Source: Myxococcales bacterium (GTDB taxonomy: Bacteria; Myxococcota; UBA796; SXON01). From it: DNA of 55,894 bases. The stretch spans positions 1-55,894 of the forward strand of contig SHYX01000032.1 of assembly GCA_009692585.1 (NCBI GenBank), read 5' to 3'. The notes below the pieces were generated by a model that had not been told where the DNA came from, did not search any database, and saw only the letters and a list, made by a program, of their open reading frames with translations. Position numbers and translations under genes: made by a program. Positions 8,178-16,647 of the stretch are shown here, in pieces (position 1 is the stretch's first letter; every line of letters starts with the position of its first letter).

Positions 8178-10120
8178 GTCGCGATCGCCGTCAAGGTGAC
8201 AAGGCTGGGCCCGAGTTGCCCCAGGAGCGACTCGCCCGCCAGAAGCAGGAGGTCAACCTCGATCAAGCGAGTAAGGACTCCCGGCGTGCCCTCGAGAAGG
8301 CGCAAGGCGCGGGCGAGGTCGACGCCGAAGCGGCCGCACAGCTCCAGCAGCAGCTGGGGAACGCCGCCCTGCAGGGGATGGTCAAGGAGTCGACCGACAC
8401 GGACACCGCGACGACGTCAGCCGAGGCCACCCTCGACCAGGCGCGGGAGGAAGGGCGGGACGAAGATCAGGAGCAGGACGAGGAGAAGGACGCGGGCGAT
8501 CTGGAGCAGGTGTTGCCGTCGTTCTCGACGGGTGGGGGTGGGGCGGCGGGCGACGGCTCCGACCGCTCCTCGCCGTGGTCCGGCGCGCGGATGTTCGGAG
8601 GGGATGCCCCCCCCGACGCCGGCCTAGCCGGCCCCGCCCGGCCCCGCTGGCGGCCCATGCCGCTGCCGCCCGACCCCGATGACGACGTGGAGATCGAGGC
8701 CGTCGACACCGCGGCACCCGCTGACGTGGCCGCTGCCGCTTCGTTGGGGAATGCGGACTCCGTCTTCGGCTCGGTGCCGTGGTCGCCCGGCGTGCTCTCC
8801 CGCGGACTCCGGTACCCCGCGCGGCTGGTGGGTGCGCCGCTGGGGCTCGGCGGCGCCGCGGATCCGCTTTGGTGCCGCGGTCGTGGCTGCCTGCGGTTCC
8901 TGGCCGTACACGCCAATCATCCCGCCGCCCGGGCGCTGGCGGCGGGCGGCGCGGCGATCGGGCAACCGGACGACACCCCGCTGGTGCTCGCGGTGGCGCA
9001 GGAGTTGGCCCTGGTCGAAGCCGTGCTTGCCCACCTCACCCCGTCGTGGCACGGCGTCTGCGACGCCGCCGCCGACGCCCGCGCCCGGCCTCGGGTCGAG
9101 GGGGCGGCGGCCGAACTCGGCTCCGCGGGCCTCAGCGCCAGCGCACTCCTGGCGAAGACGCTGGGGTCCAGTGTGCCGCCGGCGGGTGCGGATCGCGCCG
9201 ATGAGGCCCATCCTGCCGCGCTCGCAGCGCTGTCCGCCATCGCGCACCTGGCGCCGTTTCCGGTGGTAGACCCATGGCGACCGCCGGCACTCGCCGGTGG
9301 GCAAGACGATCCCGTGCTGCGCGCGCTCGACGACTTCCTGGTCGCCGAGACCGGCGGGGCCACGCCGGCATTGCCTCCGATGGCCGCGCTGTACGCGCAG
9401 CTGGATGCGGGGCTGGTGGCGCTCGGGGGCGTTCAGATCGAGGTCGCTGCCGCCGGCCTCGCCGCCTGGCCGTGGCTTCCGGAGGGGGTGGCGGAGGCCG
9501 TCATGCGCGACACCGACGTTGCGCTGCGCCAGCTCGCGCGCCGGTTGATGGCCGCCGGTCGCGCCGTGGAAAAAGCCGCGGCTGCGAGTGATTTAGCGGC
9601 GATCACCATCGCATCTGCGGAGGCCATCGGCTTTCTTGCGCGCGGGGAGTTTGTTCGGCGGGCGGCGCTCGTCGCGCTGGCGGGGCCGCTGGTCGATCCG
9701 CGGGAGCCTGCTGCCCCGCCGCCGGACGAGGCGGGGGCCGGTCGCCTCACCGCGGGCCGGGCGGGAGAGCTGCGGGTCGAGCTCGACCGGGAGGAGCCCG
9801 TGGCAGCCTTCGCGATGCGCGTCCGGCTGGAGGGGGCGATCGCCGCGGCCGGGACGCTGTCGGACCGGCCGGGCGATGCGGCGCTCCTGGATGCCGCGGC
9901 GCGGGTCTCCGCGGGAGCGCTGCCCGCCGCGGCGATCCGCGTCGCCCGGTGGCTGGGGGAGGGGCGGGCCGGGCCCTACGGACTCGCATGGGCAGCCCTC
10001 CTCGGCGCCTACGCTCGTCGGGACGCGCAGTTGTTGTCGGCTGCCGGTCCGGTGGTGGCGAGCCACCAGGACGCGGGGGCGCTCAACCTGCTCAAGGCCG
10101 CCTGGGCGGAGCTGGCGTAG
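8174..10120 (+). CDS. Large Ala-rich hypothetical protein with a charged N-terminal region
   Basis: A 648-residue protein if it starts at CTG 8174, which overlaps the upstream TGA stop (CTGA); the first ATG/GTG/TTG start in frame is the TTG at 8216, giving 634 residues. CTG is preferred because the residues between (LSRDRRQGDKAGPEL) are protein-like. The first ~110 residues are highly charged and helical and include LQQQLGNAALQGM, then an acidic run (EDQEQDEEKDAGD). A Gly/Pro linker follows, and the last ~450 residues are Ala/Leu-rich helices with scattered Trp and Pro (DPWRPPALAGG). There is no signal peptide. I do not recognise a family. The GNAALQ-type segment resembles the leader of some DUF4157 proteins linked to contractile injection systems, but that alone is weak. 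Confidence 0.65.
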   Translation: MSRDRRQGDKAGPELPQERLARQKQEVNLDQASKDSRRALEKAQGAGEVDAEAAAQLQQQLGNAALQGMVKESTDTDTATTSAEATLDQAREEGRDEDQEQDEEKDAGDLEQVLPSFSTGGGGAAGDGSDRSSPWSGARMFGGDAPPDAGLAGPARPRWRPMPLPPDPDDDVEIEAVDTAAPADVAAAASLGNADSVFGSVPWSPGVLSRGLRYPARLVGAPLGLGGAADPLWCRGRGCLRFLAVHANHPAARALAAGGAAIGQPDDTPLVLAVAQELALVEAVLAHLTPSWHGVCDAAADARARPRVEGAAAELGSAGLSASALLAKTLGSSVPPAGADRADEAHPAALAALSAIAHLAPFPVVDPWRPPALAGGQDDPVLRALDDFLVAETGGATPALPPMAALYAQLDAGLVALGGVQIEVAAAGLAAWPWLPEGVAEAVMRDTDVALRQLARRLMAAGRAVEKAAAASDLAAITIASAEAIGFLARGEFVRRAALVALAGPLVDPREPAAPPPDEAGAGRLTAGRAGELRVELDREEPVAAFAMRVRLEGAIAAAGTLSDRPGDAALLDAAARVSAGALPAAAIRVARWLGEGRAGPYGLAWAALLGAYARRDAQLLSAAGPVVASHQDAGALNLLKAAWAELA

Positions 10121-10139
10121 GCGTCTACCTCGGCGGCCG

Positions 10140-11183
10140 CTACTTCCAGTCAAACGCGATCGCGCCCGCCGAGTCGGAGAAGCGCGCACACAACCGAATG
10201 CGCTCGGTGCCGGCGGGCGGCGTCCACGCCACCGAGAAGCGTTGGCTGTCCCCGGCCTGGGTGCTCACGAACAGCGGCGCGTACGGCACCCCGCCCATCG
10301 TGAGCTGGCGGTCGTTTGAGTCGCGGGCGTAGGACTCGACCGCGACCCCGCTCCAGTCGATGGCGTCGCCGTTGATCGTCGAGAGGTCCGCGGACCCCCA
10401 CACCGTCACCGGGCGCTTGGAGTCGATCCACCTGGTGCACGCCGACGAACTCGAGCGTTGGTCCAGACGGAGGGTGAACCCGCGATTCGCGGAGTCGCCG
10501 GCCGCTGCGCCCGCGGGAGGAACCGCGATCGAGGTCACGGCGGGTGCCGTGGCGGCCGGCGCCGCCGCGACCACCATCGGCGCCGTGGGCGGTGGTGCGC
10601 TCCTGGGCAGCGCCGGTGGCGCCGCGCCGCCGCCCTCGGAAGCCCGGGAGATGATGGCGAGTTTGTCGACTTCGACGGTGCCGGTGGACAGCACGAAACG
10701 AAAGCAGAACTCGCCCTGCGTGGCGCCGGTGGGAACCTGGATGCGACCTTCGACGTCCTTCCAGCCGCCCGCTTCGCGCACGTTGGCGATGAGCACGTAG
10801 GGCCCGCCCCCCGGCGAAACCAGCTGTCCGGTGCTGTCGCGTGCCCGGAGCTCGAAATTCAATCCCATCCACGAGCCGTTTCCAGCCGTGATCTCCGGAA
10901 CCCGCACCCGCGCCTTGGCGAAGGCCTGGGGGCCGAGGGGGACGGGCAGGCTGCATACCAGCGCGTCGCCCGCTTGCTTCACGCTCATGCGGATGCCGGC
11001 GTCGCCGTCGCCGAGGTCGCCGAAGGTGGCAGAGGCGGTGCTGCCGGCGGGCACGATGAACGCCATGCCGTCGGGCGCGCCGCCGAGGCCACCCGGGGCC
11101 TCGAGGGTCAGGTCCTTCAGCGTGCCGGAGAACTCGGCTGCGAGCCCGTCGACAGCGAGGAGATGGAGGCTGAGCAAGAGCAT
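10140..11183 (-). CDS. Secreted protein with two beta-rich domains joined by an Ala/Pro linker
   Basis: A 347-residue exported protein. It has an N-terminal signal peptide (MLLLSLHLLAVDGLAAEF). Residues about 18-180 look like a beta-sandwich of the carbohydrate-binding kind (ending GEFCFRFVLSTGTVEVDKLAIISRA). An Ala/Pro-rich linker at about 185-230 leads to a second beta domain (FTLRLDQRSSSSACTRW to ARFSDSAGAIAFDWK). Two such domains suggest ligand or surface binding, not catalysis. Its ATG overlaps the stop of the upstream sulfatase-like gene (TGATG), so the two are translationally coupled and likely act together at the cell surface. Confidence 0.7.
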   Translation of the reverse strand: MLLLSLHLLAVDGLAAEFSGTLKDLTLEAPGGLGGAPDGMAFIVPAGSTASATFGDLGDGDAGIRMSVKQAGDALVCSLPVPLGPQAFAKARVRVPEITAGNGSWMGLNFELRARDSTGQLVSPGGGPYVLIANVREAGGWKDVEGRIQVPTGATQGEFCFRFVLSTGTVEVDKLAIISRASEGGGAAPPALPRSAPPPTAPMVVAAAPAATAPAVTSIAVPPAGAAAGDSANRGFTLRLDQRSSSSACTRWIDSKRPVTVWGSADLSTINGDAIDWSGVAVESYARDSNDRQLTMGGVPYAPLFVSTQAGDSQRFSVAWTPPAGTERIRLCARFSDSAGAIAFDWK

Positions 11184-12607
11184 CAGTTCTGGTGTCCGTC
11201 GTCGTCGTTCTTGATCTCCCCGCAGGGCTTGTCGGCCTCGACGTAGCCGAGCGCCTTGAGCATCTCACACTGCTCCGCCGACATCGCCTCCGACTTTCCG
11301 ACGCCGAATTGCTTGGACAGCGCTTGGCCGGAGGAGAAGCGTGCTTGAAGTTGAGTTTTTATGCGATCCGCGTCTGCCGGTCGCGCCGCGTGCAGGTTCG
11401 TCCGCTCCTGCGGGTCGTTCCGCAGGTCGTACAGCTTGGGGTCGCCATCGCCGATGATGAGCTTCAACCCCGTCGATGGCTCGATCGCCATCCGGTGTCC
11501 CATGTACTCGCTGTACACCGCGGCCGTGTGCCCCGCGCCGCCGGCCATCGCCGCCACCATGCTCTTCCCTTGCCAGGCCCTACCTTTTGGTGACGCGGTC
11601 AGCTCAGCGAGGGTGGGCACCACGTCGATGAGTTGGGCGTACCCACGCATGCGTCCCGGCTTGATGCCCGGCCCGCGGAAGACCACCGGGATGTGGATGT
11701 TCTCCTGGTACAGATTGCCGTGGAACACGTTCTGGTGCTCACCGAACGCTTCGCCGTGGTCGGAGACCAGCACGACGATGGTGTTCTTCGCGACGCCGGC
11801 CGCCTGCAGCTCCGCCCAGAAGCGCCCGAACTCGGTGTCCCAGTACTCGATCTCGGCGTCGTAGAGCGCCAGCATGTACTCCCAGTCGGTGGCGCTCACC
11901 GTCTTGGCCTTGAAGGCCTCGTCCAGCCCGACATGGGCGCCATCGAGCTTCCCCGTGTAGGTGCCCTTGTACTTGCTGTACCAGGGCTCGGGCGCTTTGT
12001 AGGGGGAGTGCGGGTCCATGAAGTGCAGGTAGGCGTAAAAGGGCGTCCCGGCCTTCTGCTGCCCGGTCAGCCACGGGAGCGCGGCGTCGTTGAGGTCCCG
12101 CGCCGAGTACCCCCACGCCTGGTCCTTCCCGCCGACGACCTCGAACCTGGCGAAGCCCTGCGAGAATCCGTGGCTGGTGCTGAGCACGGTCGACTTGATG
12201 AACGCGGCGGTGGCATACCCGTTGGCGGCAAACGACTCGGCCATGGTGTCGTGCGCGTCGGAGATCGAGTCCGTGGCCAGCCTTTCCCCTTTGCGGAAGT
12301 GGAGGCACTGGTGGGCCTGCGGGTCGACGCCCGTGAACAGACTCGCGACGCTCGGAACCGTCCACGCGTTCGGCGAGACCGCGTTCTCCCAGACCACGCC
12401 ACCCGCGGCGAAGGCGTCGAGATTGGGCGTGGTGGGGCGCTTTTTGTAGGCATAGGGGCCGAGGTGGTCGGCGCGGAGGGTGTCGACGAGCACGACGATG
12501 ACGTTGGGCTTGGCGGCGGCCTCCGCGTGCGGGGCGGCCGGAACGCAGGCGCCGACGGCGACGAAGACAAGGACGAACGCGAAGAAAACCGACCAACGCC
12601 ACAACAT
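11183..12607 (-). CDS. Sulfatase-fold lipoprotein with Thr in the nucleophile position
   Basis: A 474-residue alkaline-phosphatase-superfamily hydrolase or transferase. A lipoprotein signal ends at Cys21 (FVAVGAC). Metal-binding motifs are present: VLVDTLRADHLG (Asp42), YLHFMDPHSPY and VLVSDHGEAFGEHQ. Where sulfatases carry CxPSR, this protein reads TVPSV with Thr83 in place of the Cys/Ser converted to formylglycine, and Val in place of Arg. It is therefore unlikely to be a classical sulfatase and may use Thr directly, as phosphoglycerol or phosphoethanolamine transferases do. The ATG at 12607 is preferred over GTG 12622 because GAGG lies five bases upstream. It sits between a sigma-54 activator and a secreted beta protein, all on one strand. 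Confidence 0.85.
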   Translation of the reverse strand: MLWRWSVFFAFVLVFVAVGACVPAAPHAEAAAKPNVIVVLVDTLRADHLGPYAYKKRPTTPNLDAFAAGGVVWENAVSPNAWTVPSVASLFTGVDPQAHQCLHFRKGERLATDSISDAHDTMAESFAANGYATAAFIKSTVLSTSHGFSQGFARFEVVGGKDQAWGYSARDLNDAALPWLTGQQKAGTPFYAYLHFMDPHSPYKAPEPWYSKYKGTYTGKLDGAHVGLDEAFKAKTVSATDWEYMLALYDAEIEYWDTEFGRFWAELQAAGVAKNTIVVLVSDHGEAFGEHQNVFHGNLYQENIHIPVVFRGPGIKPGRMRGYAQLIDVVPTLAELTASPKGRAWQGKSMVAAMAGGAGHTAAVYSEYMGHRMAIEPSTGLKLIIGDGDPKLYDLRNDPQERTNLHAARPADADRIKTQLQARFSSGQALSKQFGVGKSEAMSAEQCEMLKALGYVEADKPCGEIKNDDDGHQN

Positions 12608-12626
12608 CGAAACCTCGGGCACGAGC

Positions 12627-14060
12627 CTACTTGTAGTCCGTAACCGCCAGCCCCAGCGCTTTCATCCGGTTGAACAGCGTGCGCCGGGTGATGCCGCAGG
12701 CGGCCGCCGTCTGGATGAGGTGTCCCTTGTGCTTTACGAGCTGCCTATGCATATAGGCCCGCTCAACCTGGTTGATCACGCGCTCGGTGAGCTGGGGGAG
12801 GGGCACGCTGTCGTCGATGAACACGCCGGAGGGGTTGGCGTCGGGTTTCCCGCCGCGACGGAGTTCAGCGGGAAGATCTTCTACGCGAAGCTCACGACCT
12901 GAACACTGAATCACCCATCGTTCGCACAGGGCGCGGAGCTGTCGCACGTTCCCCGGCCACCGGTACCGCAGGATCAACTCCATGGCTTCGGGCTGGGCGG
13001 CGGGCGCCTCCAGCTCATATTCTTCGGCGGCGTCGGTGAGAAAGTGGCGCGTCAAAATAGGAATGTCTTCGGGTCGCTCGCGAAGGGGGGGCAGCGTCAC
13101 CGGAAAGACGTTCAGGCGGTAGAAAAGGTCCTCTCGGAACCGGCCCGACGTCACCGCCGTTTCGAGGTCGACGTTCGTCGCGGCGATGATTCGCACGTCG
13201 ACGTCGATCGGGTCGGTGCCGCCTACGCGTCGGAAGCGCATCTCCTCCAGGACACGGAGTAGATTCACCTGCACGCTCAGCGAGGTCTCGCCCAACTCGT
13301 CGAGGAACAACGAGCCCCCGTCGGCCATCTCGAATACCCCGGCGCGGCGGCCCATCGCCCCGGTGAAGCTCCCCTTTTCGTGGCCGAAAAGCTCGCTTTC
13401 GAGGAGGGTCTCGGTGAAAGCCCCACAGTTGACCGACACCAGGTTGCGCGCCCGCCGTCGTGAGCGATCGTGCAGGGCTCGGGCGACCAGCTCTTTTCCG
13501 GTGCCGGTCTCCCCACGAATCAGCACCGTCGCATCGGTACCGGCGACGGCGCGGATGGCGTTGAACACCTCGACCATGCGGGGACTGCGTGAGAGGAACG
13601 ACGAGAAGCCCCATTTGTCGCTGGCCTCTTTCTGGGCCTGGATCAACTGGCGGCTGGTGCGGGCCGCGCCCAGGGCGCGGATCACTTTTTCCGACAGGAG
13701 CCCCGGGGAGACCGGGCGGCCGAGGTAGTCCACGGCGCCCGCGCGCAAGGCCTGAACGGCTCCTTCGACCGTCGGATGTCCCGCGAGAGTGATCACCGGG
13801 ACCCCCGGGGCCCGGTGGCGGATGGACTCCAGAAGTCGGAGCCCCGGCAGGTCGGCGGTGTCGAGCGCGGCGACCACGACGTCCGGGCGCAGGTCAGCCA
13901 ACAGGGCGAGGCCCTCTTGGGCCGAGGTGCAGACGTGGACGTTGCGATCCTCGGCCCCCAGGGCGAGATTATAGGTGCGACCGGCCGGATCTCCGGGGTC
14001 GATCACCAGGACCTGCTCTCGGGCGCGCGGAGGCGTGACGGGGCGGAGGGGGAGCGACAT
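12627..14060 (-). CDS. Sigma-54-dependent NtrC-type regulator with a degenerate receiver domain
   Basis: A 477-residue activator. Residues 15-130 fold like a response-regulator receiver, but the acidic pair reads D21-P22, the phosphoacceptor position aligns with Ala65 (an Asp is found two residues later), and the conserved Lys is Arg115. The AAA+ domain is complete: Walker A GETGTGKE (183-190), the sigma-54 contact loop GSFTGA, Walker B GGSLFLDELGE and the arginine-finger segment FREDLFYRLNVF. A Fis-type helix-turn-helix ends the protein (IQTAAACGITRRTLFNRMKALGL). The intact AAA+ domain says it activates sigma-54 promoters; the receiver probably is not switched by ordinary phosphorylation. 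It lies 19 bases upstream of the sulfatase-like gene. Confidence 0.92.
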   Translation of the reverse strand: MSLPLRPVTPPRAREQVLVIDPGDPAGRTYNLALGAEDRNVHVCTSAQEGLALLADLRPDVVVAALDTADLPGLRLLESIRHRAPGVPVITLAGHPTVEGAVQALRAGAVDYLGRPVSPGLLSEKVIRALGAARTSRQLIQAQKEASDKWGFSSFLSRSPRMVEVFNAIRAVAGTDATVLIRGETGTGKELVARALHDRSRRRARNLVSVNCGAFTETLLESELFGHEKGSFTGAMGRRAGVFEMADGGSLFLDELGETSLSVQVNLLRVLEEMRFRRVGGTDPIDVDVRIIAATNVDLETAVTSGRFREDLFYRLNVFPVTLPPLRERPEDIPILTRHFLTDAAEEYELEAPAAQPEAMELILRYRWPGNVRQLRALCERWVIQCSGRELRVEDLPAELRRGGKPDANPSGVFIDDSVPLPQLTERVINQVERAYMHRQLVKHKGHLIQTAAACGITRRTLFNRMKALGLAVTDYK

Positions 14061-14208
14061 GATCGGGGTGCGGAGGGGTTAAGAGCACGGCTGGCCTCGT
14101 GCCGCAAGGCCCTGGGTGAGATTGTGGGGCCGGCGATCGACAGTTTCTTGACCAAGCGGCGAGTCTCTGGCCCGGTGATCGGCCATAGTAGGGCACGCGG
14201 AGTACGAA

Positions 14209-15177
14209 ATGGTCCTGGCCCTGCTTGCCCCCCTTTCCCTTGCTGGCACCGTCGAGGCGTGGGTCCCCGAAGAGTTTCCCGACGAGGAAGGCGTGGCCGG
14301 CGAGGGCGGCTGGCACAATGGCTGGAGCGAGGACGAGTGGTACAGCTTCGACTTCGAGGGCACCATGCTCGTCGTCCCCTATTGGGACCGCGGCGACGAC
14401 GGCGAGTTCGGCGACGGCGGGGCCCACGACAACTGGCTCACCAACGCGGCGGTCGACGTCAAGCAGGGCGAGTTCGCGGTCAACGTGTACGTCGACGACG
14501 ACGACGGCTGGGGTGTGGTCTTCGGCGCCGGGGGGGACGAGCGCTACCTGTTGCTCTTCTGCGGCTACGACAGTGGCGGCGGCAACCCCGACTGCCCGTC
14601 GGGCGATATCGACGTGCCGGGCTCGGGCCTGTTCTTCATCAGCGGGGGCGACGTCGAGGTGTTGGACCAGACCGACCGCTCCGTCGAGTCGGACTCCGAC
14701 AACACGGTCGTGGTCTCGATGAACGACGGTGAGCTGGTGGTGACCGTCGGGCGCATCGAGTACGCGATGACGGTCGGCGCCGAGTTCGCCCTCAACGGGG
14801 TCGGGTTCTACGGGTACAACCAGGGCCTCCGCGAAGAAGATGGCAACGGGCAGAGGACGTCCGCCTACTTCTACCAGCCGGTTCTTTCCTGGCACGACGA
14901 CGACGACGACGGGGTGGTCGACGACGCGGACAACTGCGAGAAGGCGGCCAATGTCGACCAGGCCGATGCCGACGCCGACGGCATCGGCACCGCATGCGAC
15001 GACGTCGAGGACACCGGCGGTACGGGCGACAACGGCAACGGCAACGGCAACGGAGGCGGCGGCGGGCCCGTCCTCACCGCAGCCGGGGTGTGTTCGTGCG
15101 CGGTGATCGATCCCGCGGCGGGGGTGCTGCTCCTGGGACTCGCCGCGCTCGCGAGCTCCCGCCGGCGCCGTCCGTAG
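14209..15177 (+). CDS. Secreted calcium-binding-type protein with thrombospondin type-3 repeats and a MYXO-CTERM-like tail
   Basis: A 322-residue surface protein. A signal peptide (MVLALLAPLSLAGTVEA) is followed by an acidic beta-rich domain of about 210 residues that resembles a concanavalin/LamG-like sandwich. Then come Asp-rich thrombospondin type-3 units (DDADNCEKAANVDQADADAD and GIGTACDDVED), a Gly/Asn linker, and a C-terminal sorting signal: Cys-Ser-Cys, a hydrophobic helix (AAGVLLLGLAALA) and SSRRRRP. The last part has the layout of MYXO-CTERM signals that anchor proteins in myxobacterial outer membranes; the paired Cys is slightly unusual. The start has GGAG six bases upstream. Confidence 0.85.
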   Translation: MVLALLAPLSLAGTVEAWVPEEFPDEEGVAGEGGWHNGWSEDEWYSFDFEGTMLVVPYWDRGDDGEFGDGGAHDNWLTNAAVDVKQGEFAVNVYVDDDDGWGVVFGAGGDERYLLLFCGYDSGGGNPDCPSGDIDVPGSGLFFISGGDVEVLDQTDRSVESDSDNTVVVSMNDGELVVTVGRIEYAMTVGAEFALNGVGFYGYNQGLREEDGNGQRTSAYFYQPVLSWHDDDDDGVVDDADNCEKAANVDQADADADGIGTACDDVEDTGGTGDNGNGNGNGGGGGPVLTAAGVCSCAVIDPAAGVLLLGLAALASSRRRRP

Positions 15178-15184
15178 GGCGCCG

Positions 15185-16057
15185 ATGCGCTGGCGCGAAC
15201 TTCGAATCGTCGCCTTCGACACCGAGACCACCGGGCTCAACCCCGAGGACGGACACCGGGTGATCGAGTTTGGCGGGGCCGAGTTGCGGCTCGGGCCGGA
15301 CGGGCGCGTTGCTGAGGTGGTGCGCCACGAGTGGATGTTCAATCCGGGCACGCCGATCCCCCGGGAGGTCACCGAGGTGAACCACATCCGGGACGAAGAT
15401 GTCGCCGACAAGCCGGAGTTTTCGACGGCGGCCCGGGCCATCCACGAGCTCCTGGCGGGCGCGTTGCTCGTGGCGCACAATCTCCCGTTCGATCAGCGCT
15501 TCTTGACGGCTGAGTTCCGGCGGCTCTCGCTGGGCTGGCCGCGCGCGGCGGCCGAAGTCGACACCTCCGATCTGTCGCGGCTCTACTTTCGAGAGGCCCG
15601 CTCTCACCGGCTGGGCGAGTTGTGCGCACGGGTGGAGGTCCCCCTGCTCGAAGCGCATCGGGCTGGCAACGACGCTGAGGCGTGCGGACGGGCGTTTCTG
15701 GCCATGGCTGACCGCTTCGACGCGCCCGCCGAGCTGGAGGGCCTGGGCGATTGGGGCGACGCGATCCTCGATCCGCCCGCCACGGGCCACCTCGTTCGCA
15801 ACGAGTCCGGCGTGCTCGTGTTCAGCGAGGGTCCCCGCGCTGGCACGGAGGTCGATCAGCACCCGGAGACGCTCGCGTGGATGGGGATGGCGAAGCTGCG
15901 CGCGGGCGGCGGGTGGGAGTGGCGTTACCCGGAGGCGCTGCGGCGGTGGGCGGCGCGCTGGCTTCGCGTCCGTGCATCGGGGCGTTTCCCTCAGGGGATG
16001 AAGGGCTTCGGCCCGCTCGACTGGGGCATCGACCCCCCGCTCGGGGCGTCCTCGTGA
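15185..16057 (+). CDS. DnaQ-family 3'-5' exonuclease (DEDDh)
   Basis: A 290-residue protein with an epsilon-subunit-type exonuclease domain in residues 1-180. Exo I is AFDTETTGLNP (Asp12, Glu14), Exo II VAHNLPFDQRFL (Asp103) and Exo III HRAGNDAEACGRAF (His158, Asp163), so all catalytic residues are present. An extra C-terminal region of about 110 residues is Trp- and Arg-rich (GGWEWRYPEALRRWAARWLR) and does not resemble the polymerase-binding tail of DnaQ. A stand-alone proofreading or repair nuclease is likely. Its stop overlaps the GTG start of the next gene (GTGA). Confidence 0.85.
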   Translation: MRWRELRIVAFDTETTGLNPEDGHRVIEFGGAELRLGPDGRVAEVVRHEWMFNPGTPIPREVTEVNHIRDEDVADKPEFSTAARAIHELLAGALLVAHNLPFDQRFLTAEFRRLSLGWPRAAAEVDTSDLSRLYFREARSHRLGELCARVEVPLLEAHRAGNDAEACGRAFLAMADRFDAPAELEGLGDWGDAILDPPATGHLVRNESGVLVFSEGPRAGTEVDQHPETLAWMGMAKLRAGGGWEWRYPEALRRWAARWLRVRASGRFPQGMKGFGPLDWGIDPPLGASS

Positions 16058-16647
16058 TCTGGTGGGCGCTCGCGGCGCTGGCCGCAGGCGAGGACCCCGC
16101 GCTGATCGGCCAGCTCGATCGTGAGGTCATCGCCTTGCGGCAGAAGGTCGAGCGGCTGGAAGAGCAGCTGGCGACATGCAGTACCGACACCACCCCGGAT
16201 CCCGCTTTCGTCGAGCTCCGATCGCTCCTCAAGGGGCATCCGGCGACGGTGGCTCGCGACGGACGGCGGACGGTGGTGACCCTGCCGCTCGACACGCTCT
16301 TCTCGCCGGAGGGGCGTGATCTGCGGATGGAGGCCGAGCCGACGATGGACCTGTTTGCGACGGCGATGTCGTTGCATCCGGAGTGGCGCGTGACCGTCAG
16401 GGTGCACCTCGACTCGCCGACGGTGCCCCCGCCCTTCAAGAAGCAGTTTTCCAGCGTCTGGGAGCTGAGCGCGTGGCGCGCGGCCGCCACCGTGGGCCTG
16501 CTGATCGAGCGCTTTTCGGTCCCCGCGTCGATGCTCACGGCGGCCGCACGGGCCGATCAGGAGCCGGCATCCGCGGACGGCACTCCCGAAGCCCGCAGCC
16601 TCAATCGTCGGGTCGTTTTTATGATTGAACCTGGAGCATCGCCATGA
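16054..16647 (+). CDS. OmpA-family C-terminal domain protein with N-terminal coiled coil
   Basis: A 197-residue exported protein that starts at the GTG at 16054, overlapping the preceding stop by four bases. A short signal-like segment (IWWALAALAAGED) is followed by a coiled coil (LIGQLDREVIALRQKVERLEEQLA). Residues about 65-190 form an OmpA/MotB-like peptidoglycan-binding domain, recognised by LDTLFSPEGRDLRMEAEPTM, the WELSAWRAAATVGLLI helix and the closing RSLNRRVVFMI strand. It probably sits in the periplasm or outer membrane and holds the envelope to the cell wall. It is coupled to the lipoprotein that follows (ATGA overlap). Confidence 0.7.
   Translation: MIWWALAALAAGEDPALIGQLDREVIALRQKVERLEEQLATCSTDTTPDPAFVELRSLLKGHPATVARDGRRTVVTLPLDTLFSPEGRDLRMEAEPTMDLFATAMSLHPEWRVTVRVHLDSPTVPPPFKKQFSSVWELSAWRAAATVGLLIERFSVPASMLTAAARADQEPASADGTPEARSLNRRVVFMIEPGASP

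Noticed and set aside
14149..14195. TTGACC followed by CATAGT upstream of the TSP3-repeat gene
   Set aside because: The spacing is about 30 bases, far from the 17 needed for a sigma-70 promoter.
13969..15480. 503-codon minus-strand frame opposite the TSP3-repeat protein
   Set aside because: Val/Asp/Ala repeats arise from complementing Asp-rich codons; the plus-strand gene has a signal peptide, TSP3 repeats and sorting tail.
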